From positions 310,001 to 374,000 of the forward strand of contig JBAMDO010000009.1 in the NCBI GenBank assembly GCA_037074765.1: 64,000 nt of DNA, given 5' to 3'. This stretch comes from Mansonella perstans. Lineage: Eukaryota > Nematoda > Chromadorea > Rhabditida > Onchocercidae. Each line of letters starts with the position of its first letter. Positions within the stretch are counted from its first letter, which is position 1. Below are positions 11,914 through 23,744 of the stretch, piece by piece. The notes below the pieces were generated by a model. That model was given only the letters and a program-made list of their open reading frames with translations. It was not told the DNA's origin and did not search any database. Both the position numbers and the translations under genes were made by a program.

Positions 11914-14900
11914 TCAATTGATTTCATCAAAGTCAATCATAGTACTTTTCCAAACCGGAAATGTATCAATGGCACCTGTTTTTGGATCCACATAGGAATA
12001 AATTTTGTGATACTTCACCAGGGCTGATAATGTCGGAAATGAGGCTTGCCTTGGATCGCCGTATAATACACGCCATAATTGCTTACCAGTACTCTCATCT
12101 ACTGTACAGGCTATTGGAAAATGATAGATCTAAAATCGTAATTTTAGCAAAAAAAGAAATCAATTTAAATCAATGAGTTTTACCAATTATTTTTCTCGGG
12201 AATGTATTTAAAGTGAAAACGATATTTTAAATCAGCAGATTTGATTCGAATTTATTTCTTATTAATTCAATTAAAGTATTGTGGGATAGGTTATTGATTA
12301 ATTACCATTCCTGCAGCACTCATATAAGCCAAAAAAAGTGGAATGTTTATGGGAATAACATTTTCGTCTGAGGTTGGCACTTGATAATAGAGTCGAAAAT
12401 CATTTGGGCGAAGTAATTTCGACACTGCACTCATTGTTTGTGCGCCTTAATTGATATTTCAGTTAATTTAAGGTCTCATCTTTAATTTAGCGCATGAATT
12501 TCAAAACTCTCGCGTCTCGCTTACAAATTCATCTGTTACGACCGGATCAACTGATAAACATCGAAATGAAACCGGAATTCATCTTGATGATTTCTGATTT
12601 AAGTTTTGCTTAAATTTAAGTGATTAAAGCAAAACATAAGCAAAAACTTTCCCTGAATGCAGCGCTTTTCATCAAGATTTATCTAAGAACAAAACAAAGT
12701 TACACTGGAATCAGTTAGCAAGGAAAACTAGAATGACGAGAAAGCTGAAAGTAAATAAGTTGATTTATTCATCTCTCTTTCATTCAAAAAAATTTTTCAT
12801 CGAGAATTTCGAGGATTTAAAATCACTAATTAATTGATTGCTTAAAAAACCTTCATGCTGTTCTATTCTCATAAAACTTAAATGCAATATATTTCACAAT
12901 TATATTTTATGAAATATTCTTTAGTAGAATATAAAAATAAAAAACCGATTTAAAATTTTCTTTTTAATTTGAAAAAGAAAACAAATAAAATTTTCAGCGG
13001 AAAAGCATAAGAATTTCAACTATATCGCTCGTTTTGTATGACAAACTAAAAGTGAGGTTCATAGCAGACTTTCTACGAGACACACATGCGCAAATGGCTG
13101 CTGATGTAATTACTTCTTAATTCAGCACAGAAGCACATATGACCCTTCAAGTGCAGTGAATTCCGATCAAGTCAAAAATGAATGCCAAAACATTCACAAA
13201 TATACTATGGAAGTAAATTTATAACGAATACATGCTGAGTAACATGAACAATAATACTTCTGCATTTCGCATAATATCAATGAATTCTTGAGATGAGCGA
13301 TCATAATAGTGGAATACTGTGATAGCGCAACAAGCATAGTAGTTAATTGGCACAAAGTATGTAGTAGTTAATTGGCACAAAGTATGCATAATTAAGGTAG
13401 TGATAAGTGTCATTAGTGGATTTTTAAAGATACTTAACAACAATCACAAATACACTGTGATGTTGAATGGTTTTGAGATTAGAAAGCAAAAAATGGTAAT
13501 ATTTTGCTTCACCTAACCTTCATTAAATCTTCTTGCAGAAAACATCTCTGATAAATTTCTGATTGGAAACTTTTCAAATGAAAAGTGAAACTTTACTCAC
13601 CAACAAATAAATGATTGTTCTCTTCATTGTTTTCATCTGTTTCATTAACATCTGCCTAATAAATGCATAAATTAAACTAAAAAGAAGACAACTGTGACAA
13701 AAATATATTAATAAGCACACTTAATTCCACAATTAATGTAAATTGTTGGGAAATTTAATTTAAGCTTTTCTGAGCTGATTTTTTTTATTTTTTTTTAGCT
13801 TTTCTGAGCATTTATTTAGAAGCAAAAAAAGACACAGATGAGACTGTTTGATGATATTTAAAATAAGTATGTGCTAGGCATTTGTCATCATTTCATATAG
13901 CTGACCTTTTCAACTGAATAATAAGCTTGACGCTTCTTGACATAATTTCTACTTTTCCGATGCTTTGCTTTACCCCTTAAAAACAAAAAATGCATTAATT
14001 GAATAAGTATTAATAATTATAAATATCAATTTCAACAAAATGTTTATTTCATTCCATTCTTACATCATTTATTCTCCCATTATTCTTTTTATTTGTTTTT
14101 TTCTTGCTGCTTCATTTAAATTTATTAACAATGTTTAACACACGAAAAAATTACATAAAAAGTGACTTTTGTGAATATTTATGGCCATCATCTTTACTTT
14201 CCAATGAGCAGATCAATTAAAGTACCTGCGCTTTGTTTTTTTCGGTCGGTGCTTTCTGGACGGTCGCTCGCTAAATTGTTCGATTTCCGACGAAACATTT
14301 TCCTACAAAATTTTTATACTTCTTAATACTCTTACATGATTTTTTTTTATACATTTTTTTAAAGTGGTCGAAATGTTGAATAATTTTCAAAAGTTTGAAG
14401 TTCTCGATATCGAAAGACTTGTACATCGCTTCCTTCTGCATATCGGCCGAACTGTGGACGTTGTGGCCATTCAATTTCATAACTCTCACTTATCTGTGGA
14501 AAGAAAAAGATTAAATTTGAGGCAACGATTAGCACAGGTAGCATACGGCTCTGTGATTAATTTAATTTAGAATTTAAAGAAAAGGAAAAAATTAATTACA
14601 GAAATGTAAAAATTGTAAGGCAGTTACAAAAGTGGAAACGAAATCTCTGAATAAGCAAGTTTGCTGGCCCACAAAGCTAGTTAAATTCCTTCGGTTTTTT
14701 AATTTTCAATTTTTAAATCTAAAAATAAATGAATGATTTGCCATACCAATCGTCCATCTCTTGCTTCACGAACTAAATAATCTGGTGGTACTTTTGAATC
14801 TTCAAATTTTCTTATTGGCTCATAACCACTAGAAATAATGAATTAAATAAATTAATCGATGTCATGACACATTTAAAATTAGTTGTATACTATGATTGAT

Positions 14901-15083
14901 ATGTAATTAATACAATTTAGTATAAATTATCTGATAACATAATAAGTGCAGTGTGTTTAAATGATAAGCACAAAATGGTCATAATCGTTGACAATCTACG
15001 TTGGTGGAGGGAGTATAACTGTAGAAATACTTTTGTCTTGATGAATCCTCTTCAGATTGGACTCTTTTCTTGCCGTGACGCAT
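11914..15083 (-). CDS. SH2-domain protein with basic middle region
   Basis: Minus-strand exons: 15031-15083, 14747-14828, 14425-14493 (3' limit uncertain; 14419 possible), 14226-14302, 13906-13975, 13601-13655, 13258-13316, then about 12434 down to 12306, and 11914-12129, for about 270 residues. The start ATG follows a TGATTTCAG acceptor at about 15123. The N-terminal half is unrecognised and polar. The middle is very basic (RKHRPKKTKRR, KAKHRKSRNYVKKR), possibly a nuclear or membrane-binding signal. The C-terminal part reads as SH2: FHYYDRSSQEFIDIMRNAE (helix A), KLLRPND with the position of the phosphotyrosine-binding Arg, IYHFPIA with the beta-D His, and SFPTLSALVKYH (helix B). The splice into the exon at 12434 has no phase-compatible acceptor that I can find, and an in-frame stop precedes its ATG, so one more small exon, or two genes, remains possible. 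SH2 proteins bind phosphotyrosine; the pathway is unknown. Confidence 0.66.
13341..13390. repeat. 25-bp direct repeat, 2 copies
   Basis: AGTTAATTGGCACAAAGTAT occurs at 13341 and again at 13366, in tandem, in an intron of the SH2 gene. Confidence 0.8.
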
Positions 15084-15123
15084 AATTATTTGATGCACAG
15101 TGAAGTGACCAGTCTGTAAGACT

Positions 15124-15874
15124 CTGAAATCGGTGAATAAATTAAAATAATGAAAAATAATCATTAAATACTCATTCTATTAGGAATAAAAATTCGATTC
15201 TCATCTTTTAAATTCCAATCTTACGTCTAATTGAAACGTTTTTATTTCGCCTAATATGAAAAGAGAGTAATAGAGAAGAGAAAGGAAATAGAGAGAGAGA
15301 AAGGGAGAAACATTTTGATTATTAAAACCATCAATGACTTTAAATAGTATGAAAGAAGTTATATTAAATCATTTTTATAAAAGTTAATCAAATTGATAGG
15401 TTTAATCCCTATATCAGCTTTGCTCAAATTTGTTGTCAATAAGTAAAGTAATTTAACATGACCATTAATGTCTGTAACGGATCATTTTTCAATTGTTCAT
15501 TGATTAGATCAAATTTCAAATCAATAGTACTTCGTAATAGATCAGCTCAGAAATGTCAGGAATCACAAAAAATCAAAAATTAATTAAACAGTGAATTAAT
15601 CAAAGAAAATAAGTTGAAAAGTTAAAATTGAAGTGAACAGTTTCACTGCTTGATGCTGTAAATGCAAGATGCGAGAACTACCTCTGAATATTAACCGCTT
15701 CAGAGCAGACTTAATATTTAAATCCATTTGAAATTTAATCTGATTGTTACTTAAATGAGCAATACTAGTTAAAATTGTATGGAATAAAAATTGGGAAAAA
15801 AGCAAATATATTGAAACTTATGCAAGAAAAAATTTAAAATTGATGTAACGTCACGGATGATATAAATTTATAGA
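15124..15874. other. Divergent intergenic region, putative bidirectional promoter
   Basis: About 0.75 kb between the 5' ends of the SH2 gene (-) and the small-protein gene (+). It contains a GA-rich run at about 15270-15310. It ends in TATAAATTTATAG directly before the small gene's start; this may serve as trans-splice acceptor or as a TATA-like element. Confidence 0.45.
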
Positions 15875-16667
15875 ATGTCGCAGAAGAAAGGTATTCTTTC
15901 ACAAGGTGGCAGCCAACATGCTCATGTAAAAATTGTTGCGGAAGAGAAAACACAAACTCTGTCACCGGCGTGTCCACCACCATCGCCTTCATCGGTATTC
16001 TGTTTCATCTTCATTGAAGTTTTCAGACAATCATGCATTCTGTCACATCTATACATTTATGATCAAATTCTAATATCAATAGGCAAAGTTCGAAAAAATG
16101 CTAGCAATTTTCAATAAATTATTTTATATGCTTAAATTGTTGAAAATCATGAAAATTTTACTTTGCCATGGTAAATTCTCATTGTTTGCTCGTTCCCATG
16201 GGTCACTTTCCCCGATCTTCGCTTACTGTTTCAAATCGAATTTTAGCTATGATAAATTTACTACAGCACTTTCAAACTTTGCTTGAAAAGTTAGCATATT
16301 GCAATTTTATACGATATCACAAATCTACAACAATTGAAACATATCACTGATATTATATTCGATAGAAAAAAAACATTTGGAAATTTATTTCACTTTTAAT
16401 TTTATTTTTTGTTTCAAAATTTGTTCCATACTTGAAGACAGAGAATATTATCTTTTGTGAACACAAAGAATATTCTTTGTCGCCTTTTATCTAAAAATTT
16501 TTTTTATTGTAAAATTTTGCTTTTTAAAAGTTTAAATGTTTCATTTCAACATTGAAGTTTCTGCACAGGTAACAGCACCAAAAGTAAACGCTGATGCAAA
16601 AGATGAAATCGAAATGCTGCGAGAGGGTGCCAAGAATGTCCATGGCCAGCAAATAAAAAAGCTTTAA
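15875..16667 (+). CDS. Small protein of unknown function, 72 residues
   Basis: Two exons, 15875-15994 and 16569-16667, join in phase 0 with GT and TGCACAG borders. The start is the first ATG, one base after an acceptor-like ATTTATAG, which favours a trans-spliced mRNA. The protein is hydrophilic, with no signal peptide or membrane helix. It has a Lys/Gly/Gln-rich N-terminus (MSQKKGILSQGGSQHAHV), a Pro-rich centre (SPACPPPSPSS) and a charged C-terminal half (DAKDEIEMLREGAKNVHGQQ) that may form a helix. I do not recognise a family. It is probably mostly disordered. The clean splice sites and coherent frame make it a likely real gene despite its size. Confidence 0.62.
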
Positions 16668-18324
16668 ACAGACTGCAGTGATGAAGTTTCTTCAAGCTGA
16701 TTTATGTTCGTTCATTATTTGATAATGAATCTTTAGTAGTTGGATGAACACTTACAGGTTCAATTAAATTAAATAATCATTTCTATTTTTATTGCTCAAA
16801 TGAAGTATATAAGAGATAATCAGTAATTGATATGTGATTTTGGTGACTGTAGTAATGATTGGCGACGATGATCTTCTATTTTAAAAAATAGATTTTTTCT
16901 ACGAAAAATAATTTTCTCTTGGAAGGAAATTTTAAAAACTTTTACGGATGTGAAACTTCCTAATTCTCCCCACTTAAAAGCATTTATACGATAAAGAAAA
17001 CTATAAAACTTTTTTCACAGTGAGTCAAATATCCAAATTTTCTAAAAAATGTTTGTCTGATATTGAGATGTCGAAATTACTGATTCTTATTCATTTACCT
17101 TCAAAATTTCTAAAATCACAAATACGTCAACATTTTAAAATATTGCTTTTCAACAGCCAAGGAACATGTGACAAATAAGTATGAGGTCGGAATTCATTTC
17201 AACGCTTAGTTTTTTAAAAAAGCGTTTGTTTAAGCCACTGCTTTAAGCAACATCGACTACCTAAGTGATTATCTTGGCCAAATCAATTGTACTCATTACA
17301 TCGCAAAACGAAAGATGGCGAATTTTTGTTTTTCGAAACAAGCTGCTTGTCAATGTCATTTGATTTATCTCAGTTAGAACATTGGTCATATTATACTGTG
17401 ATTTTTTATTATATTCGTATAACAGATCCGTTTATATTCCGAACATATCCGTCTGTATTCCCGAAAATTCGAGAATACCGATTCCGCGATCCGGCACCAA
17501 TTCTACTGCATCAACCGCTAGAAATGATGAAATAATTTAATACTTAAAATATACTTAATATTCATTAATATTATGGTATTCAACAATACATCAAAACTTA
17601 CCTATCAACACAAGAAATATGTAAAACTATGCAGAACGAAATATGTCACAATCAAAACATTTGAACAACAAAAGATCTGTGCTCGATAACTTTACAGTTC
17701 AAAATCACTTCATTTAAGAAAGAGAATTAACATATCTGTTCAACGAATAGTAACGCTTCAATATTAACGAACTGAAATCAAGAATTACACAGTCATTAGT
17801 ATACAAGAATTATACAGTTAGCTATACAGTCATTAGTCAATTAGCATTAATGAAAATCTGAGAATAGAACTCATTAGTTAGATGAATACAGCTGAATCAA
17901 AAGCATATTTAGAAACACGATTTTAAGATGACAAAACTTTGCACAACATCATGAGTTAAAAAGTCTATATCGATTGATGCTTTTCGAAATATCATAGAGT
18001 ACCAAAAATTCTATGACACTTATCTATTATGAAGTCCGCGCTGAAACAGATATTATTATCACATTACAGAAATCTGAAAATATATGGTAGACTAGCACTT
18101 TTTATTCTCTAAAAGCGTTCATAATTTCTCTTATATCACCGAGGTGGCTCGGCGTCCACTGTAAAATATCAACGTGTCTGTGGAGCAAATAGCAAACTTA
18201 AAATACGGTAAAATTTGTGTCTGATTGAGATACAGTCTCGGAACTTATGGTGAGCATTTATATAAAGCTTCAGCAAATATGTCCTGCCATGTTCTGATAT
18301 CACCGGTCACTTTCCCTTAGTCCA
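16668..18324. other. Intergenic region with a possible exon
   Basis: Lies between the small-protein gene and the 3' end of the Apollo-like gene. Two pockets of higher GC stand out (17430-17540 and 18130-18300). The rest is AT-rich with nothing recognisable. TTTATT near 18097 could be the minus-strand poly(A) signal. Confidence 0.45.
17428..17541. other. Possible unassigned exon
   Basis: A GC-richer island with a good plus-strand acceptor (TATAACAG) and a good minus-strand acceptor (CATTTCTAG). Open readings exist in two plus frames, for example SVYIPNISVCIPENSRIPIP to a stop at about 17540, and one minus frame, VDAVELVPDRGIGILEFSG to a stop near 17449. I cannot tell the strand and find no partner exons. 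Confidence 0.25.
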
Positions 18325-21300
18325 CTATGACAAGATATCCAGGATGACATCCCCGTGAAATACTTCTTCCACTTTGTTTTCAAATGTTATAAATTCTGCA
18401 TTAAAATGAAACCTGCTGCACTTTAAAATAGGACTGCAATACAACAATTCCTGTACAACATCCGGAACTAGTGTATTTGAAGAATCGTAGGAAATATTTT
18501 TTTCAACATGATATGACTGATTCATAATTCCAACTGAAAAAAGGAATGAATGGAAGTAATGTTAATTTTAGAACCTTGTTTATAACTAACTGAAGATTAA
18601 AATTTCAATAAATGATCACCTGAGAATGCCTCCACGCTTTTTTCCTGGTATTTCTCGAGCAAACCACCAAAATCATTGAAAATTTCCGAAATATCCATAT
18701 ACAAAAGAAATCCTATATCCTCTGCACAATCAGTATCCTTTATATCAAATCTACTTGTAAGATCATCCAGCAAGAGTGACACATCGCACTGTTTCTCCAA
18801 GATTCCGTTAACCACTATCGTATCAGATAAATTGCTTCCAATGCTTTCAAAAATATCTTGCGATGAATTTTCCACTCTCGGCGAATCACACTTCATGTAC
18901 TCTACATCGAATACCGCTGTTTTATTTAATTTGTCTACTGCGTAATTATCGTCACCTCTACCATCACCATTTAGAATACCACTTATGAAATTAGCAAGGA
19001 AATCTTTGAACGAATAAATCTTTGCATTTGAATACCAAACATTCGGTACATCAACCACCATACTACTATTTGCCTGGTCGCTGATGACATTATCAACTCG
19101 ACTTGCTTCTGATGAAATCTCTCCCATATTTTCATCAGATAATAAATTTTCTGTTGCAGACAACTGATCAGAAAAATTTTTGAACGCATAATCAAAAGCT
19201 AACCCAATCCTGCAACAATGAGCTTAAAATGTATAAATGCTTACTTGTTGATCTGAAATTAATTGCATTTAACTATCAATCATATCTTATTTTTTCCTTT
19301 TTTTACTTTTTTTTTTTGGCAGACTTTTTAACAGATTAGTCTATTTCCGCTGAACTATTATTCATAAATAATGTCATTCTTTCACGCAATTCATACATCA
19401 TCTATTATTCAGTCAATACTGTTTGCACTCTCAACTGATATTTAGAATGAAGAGAATTATCAAGAAGAAGAAGAAGAAGAAAAGAAAAAAGAAAAAGAAG
19501 AAGAAAAAAAGAGAATTATCAAGAGTTATCAAAGAAGAATTATCAATTTAGACCAATCAGGCAAACAGTCAGTCCACTTTAAAACTCATAATTCCTCTTT
19601 CTAACTACTATTTAAAGATTCTTCTTAAGCTTGTCCATAGCCTATAACCATGCATTATTGTTGTAACACTATATTACAGTTGATTAGAAGTGAAAACTCA
19701 CCTCGACGAAAACTTGAATGGATCAAACAGCAACTTTTCTGGATTTCTATGTTTTTCTTTGCAATAATTTACTGTTCCTATTTTAGGCAAGCTTAAATTT
19801 TGCAATTTATCCTCTACGAAATGTGATAATTTGTTTGGGATGCCAATTATGCGACAGAATGATAGCATGGAGAGAAATAACCGTAATTCGGCTAAACTGC
19901 AATGATCCGAATATTGAATCATATGCTCCCGTTCGTTGCTAAAATATTAATTTCTCATAGAAAATTATCGATATCTCAAAATGAATGATATAAGCATAAT
20001 ATCTAATAGTTTCGCGCTTATTTTTATGAAAAAACTGCTGCGGAAGTTCACATTCCAAATGATCGGAATCAATAATTAGACTACCACATCAAATTCAAAC
20101 AATTTCGAATTTTCGATAACAAATAGTCGTTTTCACGTGATAAATCAACCACTAAGATCCCAATATTACTAGTATGAACAAGGTCCATAGATTTTGGAAT
20201 TTTAAAACTCTTAGTATTAACGATTTCAGTAACTCCATTAATTTACCCACTAGTCGGAATTTTTCAGGATGTTCTTGCTAATCAATGAAACATTCATTAA
20301 ATAAATGGAGGAACTGTAGATATAAGCATAAATGAAATTTCAAGTAGTAAAGCAAAAACAATTTGCAAATAAACTTCTCAAAATATACAATTTTTACTTT
20401 AATAATATATTTGGAGTAATATAAGGTGCCATGGAAGCCTTGATAATATGAGAATTAGTTGTGAAAATCACTTGCTGACTTTCGCTGAAACAACGAGAAA
20501 AAAAAAATCAAATGATATATTACGCAATTGTGTCCTCAGTACTCAGTTAAGCAACTACAAGGAAGCAATCAAATTATATCTGCAACAAACCAAAACATAT
20601 TCAAAATGCCTCAATTTTGGAACCACTAAATTGTAACACTTCGCTTTTGATCCTAAAATCTAAAAATCAAAAGAAAACCAACTTTTGTGAACAAGTCCAA
20701 ATAAAAGTATTGTCATTAGTGTCCGAAAAATAATCTGCTATTCCAAGAATACAAGCTATTTTATAGCGTTCCGGATGCAGCCAAATTTTACACTGCAAAC
20801 TCTTACTTTATTCTCTCATGACAATTTCATTATTTTTTTTAAAAACAAAAATTTTTAAAAGTCGCAACAAACACAATTTTCGATCATCACTGCTTATGTA
20901 AACTCTACTTCCTTCTAATTAAGCCCGAAATATGTCATGTTTAATTATTCATTCCCATTCGCTGTCGTTTGCAATTCGAAATATTATAAACTTTTTGTCC
21001 TTTTGTATCAACGTAGTCAACTAATGTATATAATGTAATTAAAAATATGGTGGCCGATCAGAAAAGTTACTCAACGAAATTAACGTCAAAGAAGAAAATT
21101 AAACTACACAACTAGATGAGATTAATCACTGATAAAAAATACCTTGAGTTCTCGAGAAATGTTGACCAGAAAACTTTCATATCCAATTATTGGCACCGGA
21201 ATAGCCACATTATCAATTCCGTTATATCTCAGTATCCGAAGAAGTTTTGACGCTTCTTTTGCTGAAGATCGTCTGGTTGGAAATTCCTTGCACGTGAAAT

Positions 21301-22551
21301 CAATGTAAGTCGAATCGATGCAAATGGCATCAAATTTTTTCTTAAAAAATTAGTATCACTTACATCGGTTGAAATGTTGCCCAAAACAAAATCATTTAAA
21401 ATATAGTTTAGGTTTATGATGGCATAATCGTTGCTCCATAGATCTATATTCTAGGTCTTAAAATTCTGGGTGTTAAAAAAAAGTTTTAAAATTCTTAAAC
21501 TCTTCATGTTCATTTTTCTCCCATGATATTACAACGTTGTCGAAACATTTAATCATTATACGTGATTTCTGAAACAAATTTTACGGGTCATAAATTTCAA
21601 AAGTAATGTTCGGCATTCAAATCTATTTGAAAAATAATGAACAAAGGCTACCTCCTGCAATGCTGATAAACCCATCAAATTCTGATAAAATCTCGCATCA
21701 GCTCGAAAAAAACCCGTATACAAGATACGGCCCAAAGTACTACGATGTTCACCTTCAATAATGAACATAACAGCGCCAGGTGCATGATTTGCATCTATAA
21801 GCATCACATGAAATCCATCCATTTTATGCCAGACATTCAAATCTAATGGCTGAATCCATTTAACCGAAATTTGGCATTTTCTTTGATTGCTTATCACAGA
21901 TAACATTTTGGCTGTTATCGGTGAACAATATATTCCATTCCCTTGCCATTTACTCTGCAAAATCATTTTCAAACTAACTACTGAAAAGCCCGATAAAACT
22001 AAATAGATTATAAATGATTTCAAATTATTGAGAAGTTTTTCTACGAGATCTAAACATAATTATCATTGAAAGGATTTTTTTAAGAAAAATTCCAAACTAA
22101 ATTTCCATTTCCCGGAAATGCTAAATAATGCAATGCAAGCACAAGAAACGCTTCTATCTATCAATCATTATACGCCAATTTCAGTAAATAAACAATTATT
22201 CTAGTTAAATTTGTGTAAGCAAAAGAGAGATTAAGATGTAATATTTATTATTTTCAATGCCGAATTTTGAATTTGAAATTTCAAAATATATGTATATGCA
22301 TATATGTATACAAAATATATGTATATGCACAAATATATGTATATGCACGTTGAATTGAACCTAGAAAATATTTAAAAAATTAGAGTAAAACTTACAGTTA
22401 ACATCTGGCAATGACGAGGATGAGCACTGGAGAAGAAACAGTACTTGACATCTGGGATGGTATCGTCGTACTGGTCTATCGCGATAAAATTGTCGATTAT
22501 CAGGCCTGTTGTTACAATCGAAAAAGTCATCCCAGCTTGCTTCAAATACAT
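18325..22551 (-). CDS. SNM1/Apollo-family protein with degenerate nuclease site
   Basis: Eight minus-strand exons: 22396-22551, 21652-21954, 21143-21340, 20683-20792, 20398-20484, 19702-19938, 18620-19209 and 18325-18533. All phases agree; 629 residues from the first ATG, which follows an in-frame TGA (a second in-frame Met at 22530 is equally possible). Residues about 10-320 follow the metallo-beta-lactamase/beta-CASP fold of DCLRE1B/Apollo and SNM1 nucleases: IYCSPITAKML, then DANHAPGAVMF, ILYTG and IQYSDHCSLAELRLF. The metal site is damaged: the HxHxDH motif reads SAHPRH at 41-46, and the Asp of YTGDFR is Phe (YTGFFR, about 131-136). The His of DANH and of YSDH remain. Active members are 5' exonucleases in cross-link repair and telomere care; C. 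elegans MRT-1 is a relative. Residues about 365-629 are acidic and Ser/Asp-rich with no known motif. Likely a pseudo-nuclease; the exons are intact, so I do not call it a pseudogene. Confidence 0.88.
19462..19513. repeat. GAA/purine-rich tract
   Basis: About 50 bases of A and G only, dominated by GAA, in an intron of the Apollo-like gene. Confidence 0.8.
22276..22345. repeat. ATATGTATATGCA tandem repeats
   Basis: Alternating AT-rich units, AAATATATGTATATGCA, three to four times, in intron 1 of the Apollo-like gene. Confidence 0.75.
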
Positions 22552-23744
22552 TCAATTAATCTTGCTTAAATTCTTGTAGATAAATCGAAGAAATTAATTT
22601 AAACGATGTCGCATGACCTGTTTCATGTCTAATAGACAAATGAAACATGAAATGCGCAGTTGAATTTGCTATCCTTCTACTAATATTATTTTAGAAATGT
22701 ATTCATAAAAGCAGAAAAAATGATAACAAAAGTAATAATACTCAACTGTCACCATAAGTGTACAGAGGTTACAGTTGAGAAAGATGGTCGAAGATCAACA
22801 AGATTAGTATCAAGCTAAACTTCTAATTCTTAATCAAATTTCGCTTATGACAATTTTTCTAACAGGCAAATAAGACGAAAATTCTTTACCCAATTTCTGT
22901 CACAAAAAAAAAACGAAAAAAAAATTCATATGTTTATAATTGTCATATAACTTTCTTTTCGTTGTCAAATTCTTCTAATAAAAAGTTTAATTACGCAAGT
23001 TTGAGGTTTCACACAATCAATAATACAGTTGCAACTACGATTCGATCGCATACTCAAAAAAAATTTCCCAACAAAGCAAAGCATTTGTCAATTTACAAAT
23101 TATCCTTATCAGTATATATGCTATTTTTTTGTAAATTAACAATTCTAACATAAAGTATAATTTTTAAATTTTAAGCATAATTTTAACTTTTTCAAAAGAT
23201 TTGAAATTTTTCGAAAAATTTAAAATTTAAGAAACAGTTCATTCATTTCATTGGACGCTTATTTCATTAAAATTTTACAACAAATTAAAGAAAAAATCGT
23301 CTAAAAATTTCCATTGTGACTATTACAAAGATACTAAATGTATATATTTACAATTTCACAAACATCGACTTTTTCGAAATTCAAATTCATAAAGCGGACG
23401 AAACGAAAGAGTTGCAAAGGAGGGCCGTAAGTTGTCAAGCATAAGTTAAGTGTAAAATGTCTGTTATAAGTGATTTGCTGGGTAAATATTGGACAAAGTG
23501 TTTTTGTGTTGTTAAACGTCATATTTAGATTATTATGCAAAAATGTTTGTGTATATATTTCAAATACTTATGAAAAATTAAATTTTTTGCTGGTACTTTA
23601 TTCACTTACAGATTATTGTATCAGTATCAGTATCAGTATCAATATCAAATCCATCTACAAGTCAACAACATAATAATATAGCAGCATTTCTAGATGCTTG
23701 TAGGTTGTAAACATCGCAAATATCGGCAATGAAGCACTTGGATA
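22552..23744. other. Divergent region between Apollo-like gene and nsy-1
   Basis: About 1.2 kb of AT-rich DNA shared by two head-to-head 5' ends. A TATCAG repeat (about 4.5 units at 23620-23647) and a CTTACAG acceptor-like site at about 23611 lie in the probable nsy-1 5' UTR. No coding exon seen. Confidence 0.5.

Noticed and set aside
13518..13531. A 14-nt microexon (giving EDLMK) in the SH2 gene
   Set aside because: Splice sites look possible, but joining 13601 directly to 13316 keeps the phase and completes the SH2 start, whereas the microexon breaks it.
18325..22551. Calling the Apollo-like gene a pseudogene
   Set aside because: All eight exons keep frame and splice sites; only the catalytic residues are lost.
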